Assembly: GCA_965230425.1 (NCBI GenBank)
Contig: CBDDKW010000020.1
Coordinates: 62,001-126,000, forward strand
Source: CBDDKW01 sp965230425
GTDB taxonomy: Bacteria > Pseudomonadota > Gammaproteobacteria > UBA1113
Length of the DNA: 64,000 nt
Direction of reading: 5' to 3'
This document shows, piece after piece, positions 36,859 to 44,704 of this stretch (the first letter of the stretch is position 1; each line of letters begins with the position of its first letter). Under the pieces are notes generated by a model that worked only from the letters and a program-made list of their open reading frames with translations, had not been told where the DNA came from and made no database searches. The position numbers and the translations under genes were made by a program.

Positions 36859-38793
36859 TTGAACGATATGGTAAAAAATCTATTCTTATGGCTCATCATC
36901 GTCATTATTCTTGTCTCAGTATTCAGCAATTTTGGCCCACGTCATAGTCAGGCAACTAACTTCAGCTATACCCAGTTCTTACAAGCGGTAGAGAAGAGTA
37001 ATGTTAATTCAGTGACCATCGAAAATCGTACCATTGAAGGCAAAACGAAACAGGGGCAATCTTTTACCACGTATATGCCTATGGTTGACCAAGATTTATT
37101 ACCTTTCTTAGTGAAGAAAGGCGTGAGCGTTACTGGTAAGCCACCAGAAAGACAAAGCTTACTCATGCACTTGTTTATTAATTGGTTCCCAATGTTGCTC
37201 TTCATCGCCGTGTGGATCTTTTTCCTAAGGCAAATGCAAGGCGGCGGTGGTGGCCGTGGTGCCATGTCATTCGGTCGTAGCCGGGCAAGATTATTAGGTG
37301 AAGATCAAGTCAAAGTCACTTTTGCTGATGTAGCTGGCGCTGATGAAGCCAAAGAAGAGGTGAAAGAATTAGTCGATTTCTTACGCGACCCCAGTAAATT
37401 CCAAAAACTCGGCGGACGCATCCCGCGTGGTGAATTATTAGTCGGCCCACCAGGTACGGGTAAAACTTTATTAGCTAAAGCCGTAGCCGGTGAAGCGAAA
37501 GTACCTTTCTTCTCCATTTCCGGTTCAGATTTTGTGGAAATGTTCGTGGGTGTGGGTGCTTCACGAGTACGTGATATGTTTGAACAGGCTAAAAAACAAG
37601 CACCATGTATCATTTTCATCGATGAAATTGATGCTGTTGGTCGACATCGTGGTGCTGGTTTAGGCGGTGGTCATGATGAGCGTGAACAAACCTTAAACCA
37701 ATTATTAGTGGAAATGGATGGTTTTGAAGGCAGTGAAGGCGTGATTGTTATTGCTGCGACTAACCGTCCTGATGTACTCGATCCTGCTTTATTGCGACCA
37801 GGGCGTTTTGACCGTCAAGTGGTTGTGCCCTTACCAGATATCCGTGGTCGTGAACAAATCCTCAAAGTCCATATGCGCAAAGTACCTATGGCGGAAAATG
37901 TGAAGCCATTAGTCATTGCTCGTGGTACTCCAGGTTTTTCTGGTGCTGATTTAGCAAACTTGGTGAATGAAGCTGCCTTATTTGCCGCGCGTTCCAACAA
38001 GCGTCTCGTGGATATGGAAGAATTCGAAAAAGCTAAAGATAAAATCATGATGGGGGCTGAACGCCAATCCATGGTGATGAATGATGATGAGAAGAAATTA
38101 ACGGCTTATCATGAAGCAGGTCATGCCATTGTTGGTTTATCTGTACCTGAGCATGATCCCGTATACAAAGTGACGATTATTCCGCGTGGGCGTGCTTTAG
38201 GTGTGACCATGTTCTTACCGGAAGAAGATCGCTACAGTCATAGCCGCCAACGCCTTGAAAGCCAAATTTCCAGTTTGTATGGTGGTCGTTTAGCGGAAGA
38301 GATTATCTTCGGTGAAGAGAAAGTCACAACAGGTGCATCTAATGATATCCAACGTGCTTCAGAGATTGCCCGTAATATGGTCACCAAATGGGGTCTATCT
38401 AAGCGTTTGGGTCCATTGATGTTTGGTGAGAATGAAGAAGAAGTCTTCTTAGGTCATTCAGTGACAAAATCTAAAGAAATTTCAGAAGCCACAGCGCAGA
38501 CGATTGATGAGGAAGTACGTGAGGTGGTTGATCGTAACTATGAACGTGCTGAGCGTATCTTACGTGAGAAATTAGATGTGTTGCATATGATGGCGGATGC
38601 GCTGATTAAATATGAAACCATTGATGAGAATCAGATCAGAGAAATCATGGCGGGCAACAAACCAAAAGCACCTGCAGATTGGGGCGATGATGAACCTAGC
38701 GAACGCAATATCATGTCAGGTGATGATAATGTGAAAAAGCCAAGTTCTGATAATAATAAACCTGATCTCAATGATCCTGCCGAGGAAGTGTAA
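36859..38793 (+). CDS. ftsH: ATP-dependent zinc metalloprotease FtsH
   Basis: Membrane-anchored AAA+ protease of 644 residues. Two membrane segments (residues about 5-24 and 98-118) flank a periplasmic loop. The AAA module has GPPGTGKT (Walker A), IIFIDEIDAVGRHRG (Walker B) and NRPDVLDPALLRPGRFDRQV (second region of homology). The zinc protease motif HEAGH is in TAYHEAGHAIVGL. I keep the TTG start at 36859 because GAGGG lies about 8 bases upstream; ATG at 36868 would remove three residues. It starts the ftsH-folP-glmM series. Confidence 0.98.
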   Translation: MNDMVKNLFLWLIIVIILVSVFSNFGPRHSQATNFSYTQFLQAVEKSNVNSVTIENRTIEGKTKQGQSFTTYMPMVDQDLLPFLVKKGVSVTGKPPERQSLLMHLFINWFPMLLFIAVWIFFLRQMQGGGGGRGAMSFGRSRARLLGEDQVKVTFADVAGADEAKEEVKELVDFLRDPSKFQKLGGRIPRGELLVGPPGTGKTLLAKAVAGEAKVPFFSISGSDFVEMFVGVGASRVRDMFEQAKKQAPCIIFIDEIDAVGRHRGAGLGGGHDEREQTLNQLLVEMDGFEGSEGVIVIAATNRPDVLDPALLRPGRFDRQVVVPLPDIRGREQILKVHMRKVPMAENVKPLVIARGTPGFSGADLANLVNEAALFAARSNKRLVDMEEFEKAKDKIMMGAERQSMVMNDDEKKLTAYHEAGHAIVGLSVPEHDPVYKVTIIPRGRALGVTMFLPEEDRYSHSRQRLESQISSLYGGRLAEEIIFGEEKVTTGASNDIQRASEIARNMVTKWGLSKRLGPLMFGENEEEVFLGHSVTKSKEISEATAQTIDEEVREVVDRNYERAERILREKLDVLHMMADALIKYETIDENQIREIMAGNKPKAPADWGDDEPSERNIMSGDDNVKKPSSDNNKPDLNDPAEEV

Positions 38794-38802
38794 GACTGCA
38801 CA

Positions 38803-38828
38803 AATGGGGTTACTAGGTTAACCCCATT
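38803..38828 (+). terminator. Rho-independent terminator after ftsH
   Basis: 10-bp stem AATGGGGTTA / TAACCCCATT with a 6-base loop, followed by TTCTTTTCT, nine bases after the ftsH stop. Confidence 0.85.
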
Positions 38829-39074
38829 TTCTTTTCTATCTATCCTAATAAGCAAAGTTTCCAGCATTTCAAACAGTAAACAACATAGGTTTAGCCGTGG
38901 TTGTTTATAGACTATGGTGCTTAATTGACTCAATGAACTAAGGCCTAGATTGGTAAAATAGTGCAAAAAATGCTATTGTGGCGGCCTTTTTTGCGAGAGC
39001 GGGGAGCGTGATTAATTAAATCGAACTGAGTGATCAGTATGGGACGTAAGTTAAATTGAAATGAGAGGTCAGCA

Positions 39075-39956
39075 ATGGAACGTGAAAATACTGAAAAATC
39101 AATAAATTATATCATAGATTGCGCGGGTAAAAGCTTAGATTTAGCGATCCCGCAAGTCATGGGGATTTTAAATGTGACGCCAGATTCTTATTGTGAGCGT
39201 CAACGCACCTTAGATGTGAATGAAGCGGTGGATTTTGCCGTGCAAATGGTGGCCGATGGAGCTGCGATCATCGATGTGGGGGGCGAGCCAACCAATCCGA
39301 GTTTGCATCCTGAGGTGCCCTTGCAGATGGAGATGGATAGAGTATTACCTGTGATTGAGCGCTTGGTGAAAGTAATCGATGTGCCCATCTCAGTAGATAC
39401 CAGTAAGCCAGAAATCATGCGTGAAGTTGCTAAATTAGGAGCTGGTTTAATTAACGATGTGCGTGGCTTTCGTGAGCCAGGTGCCTTGGAAACAGCGGCT
39501 GAATTAGGTTTACCTGTGTGTATCATGCATATGTCTTATCCTCATGGTGTACCTGAGCATGATCCTGAGGCACCCAGCGATGAAGCGATAGTGGCCGTGA
39601 TCCGGGATTTTTTACAAGAACGTATGCAGGCCTGTATTACAGCAGGTGTACCTCGGGAGCAGATTATTCTTGATCCAGGTATTGGCTTTGGTAGCTTTGG
39701 TAAAAATATTCAACAGAGCTTTAATATCATTCGTCAACTAGAAGTATATCGAGATTTAGGTGCGCCAGTTTTACTAGGCATTTCTCGTAAAACATTTATC
39801 CGTAAGTTTTTAGAGGTATCTGTGGAAGATAGCCTCAGTGGTACGCTTGCTGCCAGTGTCTTTGCTATCCGCCATGGGGCAAATATATTGCGTGTACATG
39901 ATGTTAAAGCAACAGTAGATATGATAAAAATGACTATGGCCTTAGCTGAGGATTAA
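39075..39956 (+). CDS. folP: Dihydropteroate synthase
   Basis: Condenses pABA with the pterin pyrophosphate in folate synthesis. The 293-residue TIM barrel has PQVMGILNVTPDSY, DVGGEPTNPSLHPE, ISVDTSKPEIMREVAKLGAG, INDVRGFREPG and ILDPGIGFGSFGKN. Loop 1 reads DSYCERQRTL instead of the common DSFSDGG, and loop 2 reads GGEPTNP instead of GGESTRP, so the pABA-site loops diverge from the E. coli enzyme. The start has a GAGAGG Shine-Dalgarno. It lies 7 bases upstream of glmM, the conserved folP-glmM pair. Confidence 0.95.
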   Translation: MERENTEKSINYIIDCAGKSLDLAIPQVMGILNVTPDSYCERQRTLDVNEAVDFAVQMVADGAAIIDVGGEPTNPSLHPEVPLQMEMDRVLPVIERLVKVIDVPISVDTSKPEIMREVAKLGAGLINDVRGFREPGALETAAELGLPVCIMHMSYPHGVPEHDPEAPSDEAIVAVIRDFLQERMQACITAGVPREQIILDPGIGFGSFGKNIQQSFNIIRQLEVYRDLGAPVLLGISRKTFIRKFLEVSVEDSLSGTLAASVFAIRHGANILRVHDVKATVDMIKMTMALAED

Positions 39957-39963
39957 TAAGCAG

Positions 39964-41316
39964 ATGACACAACGAAAATACTTTGGTACCGACGGCATTC
40001 GCGGTCGCGTGGGCGTGGAGCCGATTACCCCTGAATTTATGCTCAAATTAGGTTGGGCTGTGGGTAAAGTCTTGGGCAATGGGCCTGAGAGTAAAGTATT
40101 AATTGGTAAAGATACCCGCATTTCTGGGTATCTATTTGAGTCGGCGCTGGAGGCGGGTTTATGCTCAGCGGGGGTGAATATTGGCTTATTAGGGCCTACA
40201 CCTACACCAGGTATTGCTTATTTAACTCGCTCTATGGGAGCGCAAGCGGGTATTGTCATCAGTGCTTCGCATAATCCTTATTATGATAATGGGGTGAAAT
40301 TTTTCTCTGGTCAGGGTTTTAAGCTCGATGATGCTATGGAAAAACAAATCGAAGAGTATCTTAATCAACCTCTGACCTTAGTAGCACCGGAAAAATTAGG
40401 TAAAGCTACTAAAATTATGCATGGCTTGGAGCGCTATGGTGAGTATTGTAGGTCTACCATACCTGCCGAGGTTAATTTACAAGGCTTAAAAATCGTCATC
40501 GATGCTGCTCATGGGGCTACCTATAATGTGGCACCACAGGTCTTGGAGCAATTAGGCGCCACGGTGATCCCTATTGGGGTAGCACCTGATGGCTTAAACA
40601 TCAATGTGGCTTGTGGTTCTACCTCACCTACACTATTGCAAGAAACCGTATTAGCAGAAAAAGCTGATTTGGGTATTGCCCATGATGGTGACGGTGACCG
40701 GGTGATTATGGTGGATCATCATGGTGAAGTGGTTGATGGTGATCAGATGCTATTAATCATTGCTAAGCATTATCAACGTCAGCAAACTTTACGTGGTGGT
40801 GTCGTAGGCACGGTGATGAGTAACCTTGGTTTGGAAGTTGCACTCAAGGATGCACAAATCGAGTTTGTGCGCAGTAAAGTGGGGGATCGTTATGTGCTCG
40901 AATCTTTACTTGCAAATCAATGGCAATTAGGTGGTGAATCCTCTGGACATATTATCGATTTAGGGGTGTCGACTACGGGTGATGGAATTGTATCAGCCTT
41001 GCAGGTACTGGCTGCGATTTGTTTAAGCGGACGCAGCTTGCATGAATTAAAGGCAGAAATGCTGTTATTCCCACAAACAATGATCAATGTACATATGCCT
41101 GAGCCACAAGATCCCTTACAAAAACCACAGATCCAAGCCGCTGTTAAAGAAGCAGAATCTCAGCTAGGTGAGCAAGGCCGCGTGTTATTACGCCCTTCTG
41201 GAACAGAGCCGTGTATGCGGGTGATGGTTGAAGGGGTGGAATCTGCCCAGGTAGAACGAGTGGCCACAGAATTAGCCGCCGTGGTGGAGCAGACTCTTGC
41301 TGTGGATAATCCTTAA
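39964..41316 (+). CDS. glmM: Phosphoglucosamine mutase
   Basis: Converts glucosamine-6-phosphate to glucosamine-1-phosphate for peptidoglycan and LPS precursors. The 450-residue protein has FGTDGIRGRVG, the phosphoserine loop GIVISASHNPYYDNGVKFFS, the Mg-binding DGDGDRVIMVDHHG, the sugar loop GGESSGH and the phosphate-binding RPSGTEPCMRVM. The stop is 33 bases before the first palindromic repeat flanking the inserted ATPase gene. Confidence 0.98.
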   Translation: MTQRKYFGTDGIRGRVGVEPITPEFMLKLGWAVGKVLGNGPESKVLIGKDTRISGYLFESALEAGLCSAGVNIGLLGPTPTPGIAYLTRSMGAQAGIVISASHNPYYDNGVKFFSGQGFKLDDAMEKQIEEYLNQPLTLVAPEKLGKATKIMHGLERYGEYCRSTIPAEVNLQGLKIVIDAAHGATYNVAPQVLEQLGATVIPIGVAPDGLNINVACGSTSPTLLQETVLAEKADLGIAHDGDGDRVIMVDHHGEVVDGDQMLLIIAKHYQRQQTLRGGVVGTVMSNLGLEVALKDAQIEFVRSKVGDRYVLESLLANQWQLGGESSGHIIDLGVSTTGDGIVSALQVLAAICLSGRSLHELKAEMLLFPQTMINVHMPEPQDPLQKPQIQAAVKEAESQLGEQGRVLLRPSGTEPCMRVMVEGVESAQVERVATELAAVVEQTLAVDNP

Positions 41317-41349
41317 CTAGTTAGTAAGGATAGAGGCTGATTTTTAATC

Positions 41350-41391
41350 AAAGTAGCCACAAATAGCAAAAATGCTATTTGTGGCTACTTT
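41350..41391. repeat. Palindromic direct repeat, left copy, flanking ATPase 2
   Basis: Perfect 19-bp palindrome arms AAAGTAGCCACAAATAGCA / TGCTATTTGTGGCTACTTT around an AAAA loop. A direct copy lies at 42893-42930, and the similarity continues about 10 bases past the stem (AAAGTTTGC versus AAAGTTCGC). It may also act as a terminator for glmM and the convergent ATPase gene. Confidence 0.95.
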
Positions 41392-41405
41392 AAAGTTTGC
41401 ATGCG

Positions 41406-42842
41406 CTAGTCTAGTAATACGCTAATGTCGAATACCTTTCCAAAAAATTGAGCATCCAAGATTTCATCTTGTACATCTCCTATATATAACAAAACTGGAA
41501 CAATGGAGAGATGTTTAGGTGCTGCAATGCGCCTGATCTTTTCTTTCATATCCTCAATTACTTTGGTGCCTATTATTGTCCTAGTGAACTTGATTTCGCA
41601 TAGGTACAGAACTCCAAGCTTTGTTTGAATGAGATAGTCAATTTGGCACCCTTGGGCCTTAGTTGTTTTTCTTTGGAAAAAAGGGCCATCACAAAGCACT
41701 TCATCAGGATAAATGTGCATTAATGACAATATTGCTTCACGATTATTGAGAATTAGATTTTCGACTTGAAGTCCCATAATACTTGACCATCCAGGTAGTG
41801 AAGCCATCGAATTAAAGCCAAACTGACCACTCCTAATCTTGGGAGTAGCTGGCAAGATGTATTTTGTATAAAACCGAATATAGTTATCTGATAGCCTATA
41901 TTGACTTATTTTTGAAAAGTCGCCGGTACGCAAATTCCAGGTAAAGTCTCTAGTGATAAATCCTGAAGTTTCTAATTCATCTATATAGCTGGTTAACAGG
42001 CCGCCACTTCTCTTATCTAATTTTTCTAATATCTCATTACGAAGCAGATTATGTTGACACAGGGTCTGCACGACCTTCTGGTATACCTCGCTATCACGTT
42101 CTAACATCGATGAAAAAATATAATTGTAATCATTAAAAAGAAGCCCAGTAGGTACGAAACAAAGCTTTTTGATGTTTTCTTCTGCTGGTAGATGAGTATT
42201 AATTTCTTCAAGATATTTTGGGATGCCGCCTGTAACTGACAGAATTTTGAATTTCTCATAAGCAGAAATATGATCATTATTGTTAGCCCAATACTGCTTA
42301 CAATCAGATAAGGGTTGTTCATTTAAACGCATTTTTATCGAAATTCTGCCGTAAAAGCCGGCATGTTTTAGTAACTTCCTTTCAATCCAACTGGATACCG
42401 AGCCACATAAAATTAACACGAGGTTGGGGTTTTGTTTAAAATCCATATCCCAAGCGTTTTTAAGTTTTCCTAAGAAGTTGGGATCGTATTTACCCATCCA
42501 AGAGATTTCATCCAATAAAATAACTATCTTGCCTTTTCGTGTTTTAAGCGATAATTCATGGAATGCTTCTAACCAGTCTGAAAATGGTAGTTTCTTGGTG
42601 TCTGTAAAATAAGTTGATAATCTTTGATGGAATGCATGAAGTTGATCTTCATTTGTGGTGCCTTTTTCTGGATACAAGCCTTCAAAAAAATAAAAGCTAC
42701 TGTCTTTGCCGAACTCCTGAGCTAGCCGGCTTTTTCCGATTCTTCGCCTACCATAGATAACAACAAGACTAGCAGATTTCTTGCTCCACAGTTCTTTGAG
42801 CAAGCCTAGCTCTTTTCTTCGACCAATGAATCTATCACCCAT
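41406..42842 (-). CDS. Archaeal-type AAA ATPase with C-terminal DUF234 nuclease-like domain (copy 2)
   Basis: A 478-residue paralogue of the protein at 27886-29328, clearly homologous along its whole length. Walker A is VVIYGRRRIGKSRLAQEF, Walker B KIVILLDEISWMG. The C-terminal FFQRKTTKAQGCQIDYLIQT, then LYLCEIKFTR, keeps the D...ExK nuclease-like pattern. The gene sits between glmM and tpiA, which are usually adjacent, and is exactly enclosed by two direct palindromic repeats: its stop is about 15 bases inside the left one and its start about 50 bases inside the right one. This looks like insertion of a discrete cassette. Confidence 0.85.
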   Translation of the reverse strand: MGDRFIGRRKELGLLKELWSKKSASLVVIYGRRRIGKSRLAQEFGKDSSFYFFEGLYPEKGTTNEDQLHAFHQRLSTYFTDTKKLPFSDWLEAFHELSLKTRKGKIVILLDEISWMGKYDPNFLGKLKNAWDMDFKQNPNLVLILCGSVSSWIERKLLKHAGFYGRISIKMRLNEQPLSDCKQYWANNNDHISAYEKFKILSVTGGIPKYLEEINTHLPAEENIKKLCFVPTGLLFNDYNYIFSSMLERDSEVYQKVVQTLCQHNLLRNEILEKLDKRSGGLLTSYIDELETSGFITRDFTWNLRTGDFSKISQYRLSDNYIRFYTKYILPATPKIRSGQFGFNSMASLPGWSSIMGLQVENLILNNREAILSLMHIYPDEVLCDGPFFQRKTTKAQGCQIDYLIQTKLGVLYLCEIKFTRTIIGTKVIEDMKEKIRRIAAPKHLSIVPVLLYIGDVQDEILDAQFFGKVFDISVLLD

Positions 42843-42892
42843 AATGACTATCCAATAAAATGCTGCTTGATTGCAATTGCTAGTATAATAAG

Positions 42893-42930
42893 AGTAGCCA
42901 CAAATAGCAAAAATGCTATTTGTGGCTACT
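42893..42930. repeat. Palindromic direct repeat, right copy, flanking ATPase 2
   Basis: 17-bp perfect arms AGTAGCCACAAATAGCA / TGCTATTTGTGGCTACT with an AAAA loop, identical over 38 bases to the left copy at 41350-41391 and in the same orientation. Confidence 0.95.
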
Positions 42931-43103
42931 TCAAAGTTCGCTTACATCACATTAAGTACCATATTGTTACCTTAAAGGCAGGCCCCAGGGCATTTGGCTT
43001 GCAATAAGCTCCCCATCTCAGGTAAACTCTGCCGACAATTAAGACAGGTATCCCAATGGGGTATTTCTAGGATTTGACTCAATTAGGTGAGCTGAGATAC
43101 ACA

Positions 43104-43865
43104 ATGCGCCAGCCAATCGTAGCAGGGAATTGGAAAATGAATGGCTCCAAAGCCAGTGTGGCTGGGCTTTTGGACGGAATTTTAGCCAATGCTAATGTTG
43201 ATTCAGAGGCTGAGGTAGTGGTGATTCCACCGACCGTTTTTTTGGCGGATGTTGTACAAATTCTATCTGGTTCAGCCATTGCTTGGGGAGCGCAGACGCT
43301 GAGTGAACACCAAGCAGGTGCTTATACGGGTGAAATCAGCGCCAGTATGCTCAATGATTATCAGGTTAAGTATGTACTAGCGGGGCATTCTGAGCGACGC
43401 CAGTTATTTGCTGAGAGTAATGAGCAAGTGGCAGCGAAGTTTGCCATGGCTCAGCGGGCAGGATTAACTCCTATATTATGTGTAGGTGAGACGCAGGCTC
43501 AACGAGAAGCTGAGCAAACCTGGGAGATTATTAAAGCGCAATTAGATGCGGTATTGGTATTATCAGGTGCGATACAGAATTTTGCTCAGGCTGTAGTGGC
43601 TTATGAGCCAGTTTGGGCAATTGGGACAGGATTAACCGCGACGCCAGAACAAGCGCAAGCAGTCCATGAACAAATTCGTGGCTATCTGGCAGCGCAGGAT
43701 CAAGTAATTGCAGAGCAATTACGTATACTCTACGGCGGTAGTGTGAAAGCAGAGAATGCTAAGGCATTATTCGCAATGCAGGATATTGATGGTGGTTTAG
43801 TAGGTGGTGCTTCATTAGATGCGACTAGCTTTAATGCCATTATTAATGCTGCAAATGAAAGGTAA
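43104..43865 (+). CDS. tpiA: Triosephosphate isomerase
   Basis: Glycolytic enzyme interconverting dihydroxyacetone phosphate and glyceraldehyde-3-phosphate. The 253-residue protein starts MRQPIVAGNWKMNG (catalytic Lys), with VLAGHSERR (catalytic His), AYEPVWAIGTGLTATPEQ (catalytic Glu) and ILYGGSVKAENA (phosphate loop). The ATG at 43104 gives the standard N terminus; the TTG at 43074 adds ten residues and is less likely. secG follows after 5 bases. Confidence 0.97.
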   Translation: MRQPIVAGNWKMNGSKASVAGLLDGILANANVDSEAEVVVIPPTVFLADVVQILSGSAIAWGAQTLSEHQAGAYTGEISASMLNDYQVKYVLAGHSERRQLFAESNEQVAAKFAMAQRAGLTPILCVGETQAQREAEQTWEIIKAQLDAVLVLSGAIQNFAQAVVAYEPVWAIGTGLTATPEQAQAVHEQIRGYLAAQDQVIAEQLRILYGGSVKAENAKALFAMQDIDGGLVGGASLDATSFNAIINAANER

Positions 43866-43870
43866 AACAA

Positions 43871-44218
43871 ATGAATCAATTAATTTTAATCATACATTTA
43901 TTAGTCTGTGTTGGCCTAGTAGTGTTAGTATTGTTGCAACATGGTAAAGGCGCAGATATTGGTGCTGCCTTTGGTAGTGGGGCATCAAATACTGTATTTG
44001 GTAGCCAAGGTTCTGGTGGGTTTTTGTTAAAATTCACGGGTGTGCTTGCTGCATTATTTTTTGTGACGAGTATTACGTTGGGTTATTTAGCTGCGCATCA
44101 ACCTAAACCGACTGGTTCAGTGTTGTTAACTGCACCAGCGAAGAAAACAATGCCAGCGCAAAGTGGACCAAAATCTCAAATACCGGCTGAACAACAGCCA
44201 GTACCTGGGAATAATTAA
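43871..44218 (+). CDS. secG: Protein translocase subunit SecG
   Basis: Accessory subunit of the SecYEG channel. The 115-residue protein has two membrane helices (residues about 2-22 and 53-73) separated by the conserved LLQHGKGADIGAAFGSGASN region containing the family FGSQGSGGFL. The C terminus is Pro/Gln-rich. Position between tpiA and tRNA-Leu is the standard gammaproteobacterial arrangement. Confidence 0.96.
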   Translation: MNQLILIIHLLVCVGLVVLVLLQHGKGADIGAAFGSGASNTVFGSQGSGGFLLKFTGVLAALFFVTSITLGYLAAHQPKPTGSVLLTAPAKKTMPAQSGPKSQIPAEQQPVPGNN

Positions 44219-44235
44219 AGATAAAAGTATACTGC

Positions 44236-44343
44236 TGATAAAATATTTGCTGTATGAGCAAGAACGAGTATTTTTTTGCATAGCGAGTGATGCGCCTTAA
44301 GTGAGTGCTTAAAAGTTAACAAGAACAAGTATTTTGTGCTGTG
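44236..44343. repeat. 108-bp direct repeat, copy A
   Basis: The last 92 bases, from GTATGAGCAAGAACGAG (44252) to ATTTTGTGCTGTG (44343), differ from copy B at two positions; the first 16 bases are less conserved. Period between copies is 153 bases. Confidence 0.92.
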
Positions 44344-44388
44344 ATGAGGCATAACTGACGTTGAAAGCAATAAGTCAGTAAACTGAAT

Positions 44389-44496
44389 TGATAAAATGCT
44401 TGTAGTATGAGCAAGAACGAGTATTTTTTCGCATAGCGAGTGATGCGCCTTAAGTGAGTGCTTAAGAGTTAACAAGAACAAGTATTTTGTGCTGTG
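44389..44496. repeat. 108-bp direct repeat, copy B
   Basis: Second copy of the repeat, ending about 105 bases before tRNA-Leu. Its function is unknown; it contains small internal inverted stretches such as AAGTGAGTGCTT. Confidence 0.92.
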
Positions 44497-44601
44497 GCGC
44501 GGCACAGCTGATTTTTGAAGGAAGGAGTTTATATCAGTCATAAATGACTGAGTTCAAAAACAGCTGTAACAAAGCCACAGTGCAAAAGACGCAGTTATTG
44601 T

Positions 44602-44686
44602 GCCGAAGTGGTGGAATTGGTAGACACGCTGTCTTGAGGGGGCAGTGGCGAAAGCCGTGCCGGTTCGAGTCCGGCCTTCGGCACCA
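44602..44686 (+). tRNA. tRNA-Leu (GAG)
   Basis: An 85-base class II tRNA with encoded CCA. The acceptor stem GCCGAAG pairs with CTTCGGC, the D arm contains GTGGAATTGGTAGAC, and the anticodon stem-loop CTGTC-TTGAGGG-GGCAG gives anticodon GAG. A variable arm and the T arm CCGGTTCGAGTCCGG follow. It resembles E. coli tRNA-Leu(GAG). It marks the left edge of the AT-rich accessory island; in many relatives nuo genes or other core genes follow directly. Confidence 0.96.
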
Positions 44687-44704
44687 CCTTTCTCACCTCA
44701 ACAT

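Larger units (their letters stand above)
44219..44601. other. Spacer between secG and tRNA-Leu filled by direct repeats
   Basis: No credible gene lies here. Most of the 383 bases is two copies of a 108-base repeat (44236-44343 and 44389-44496). The minus-strand frame at 44215-44541 is open only because of this duplication. Confidence 0.7.

Noticed and set aside
44215..44541. Minus-strand 108-codon open frame with internal repetition
   Set aside because: Its repetition mirrors the 108-base DNA repeat; no Shine-Dalgarno or recognisable domain, and it lies in a non-coding spacer.
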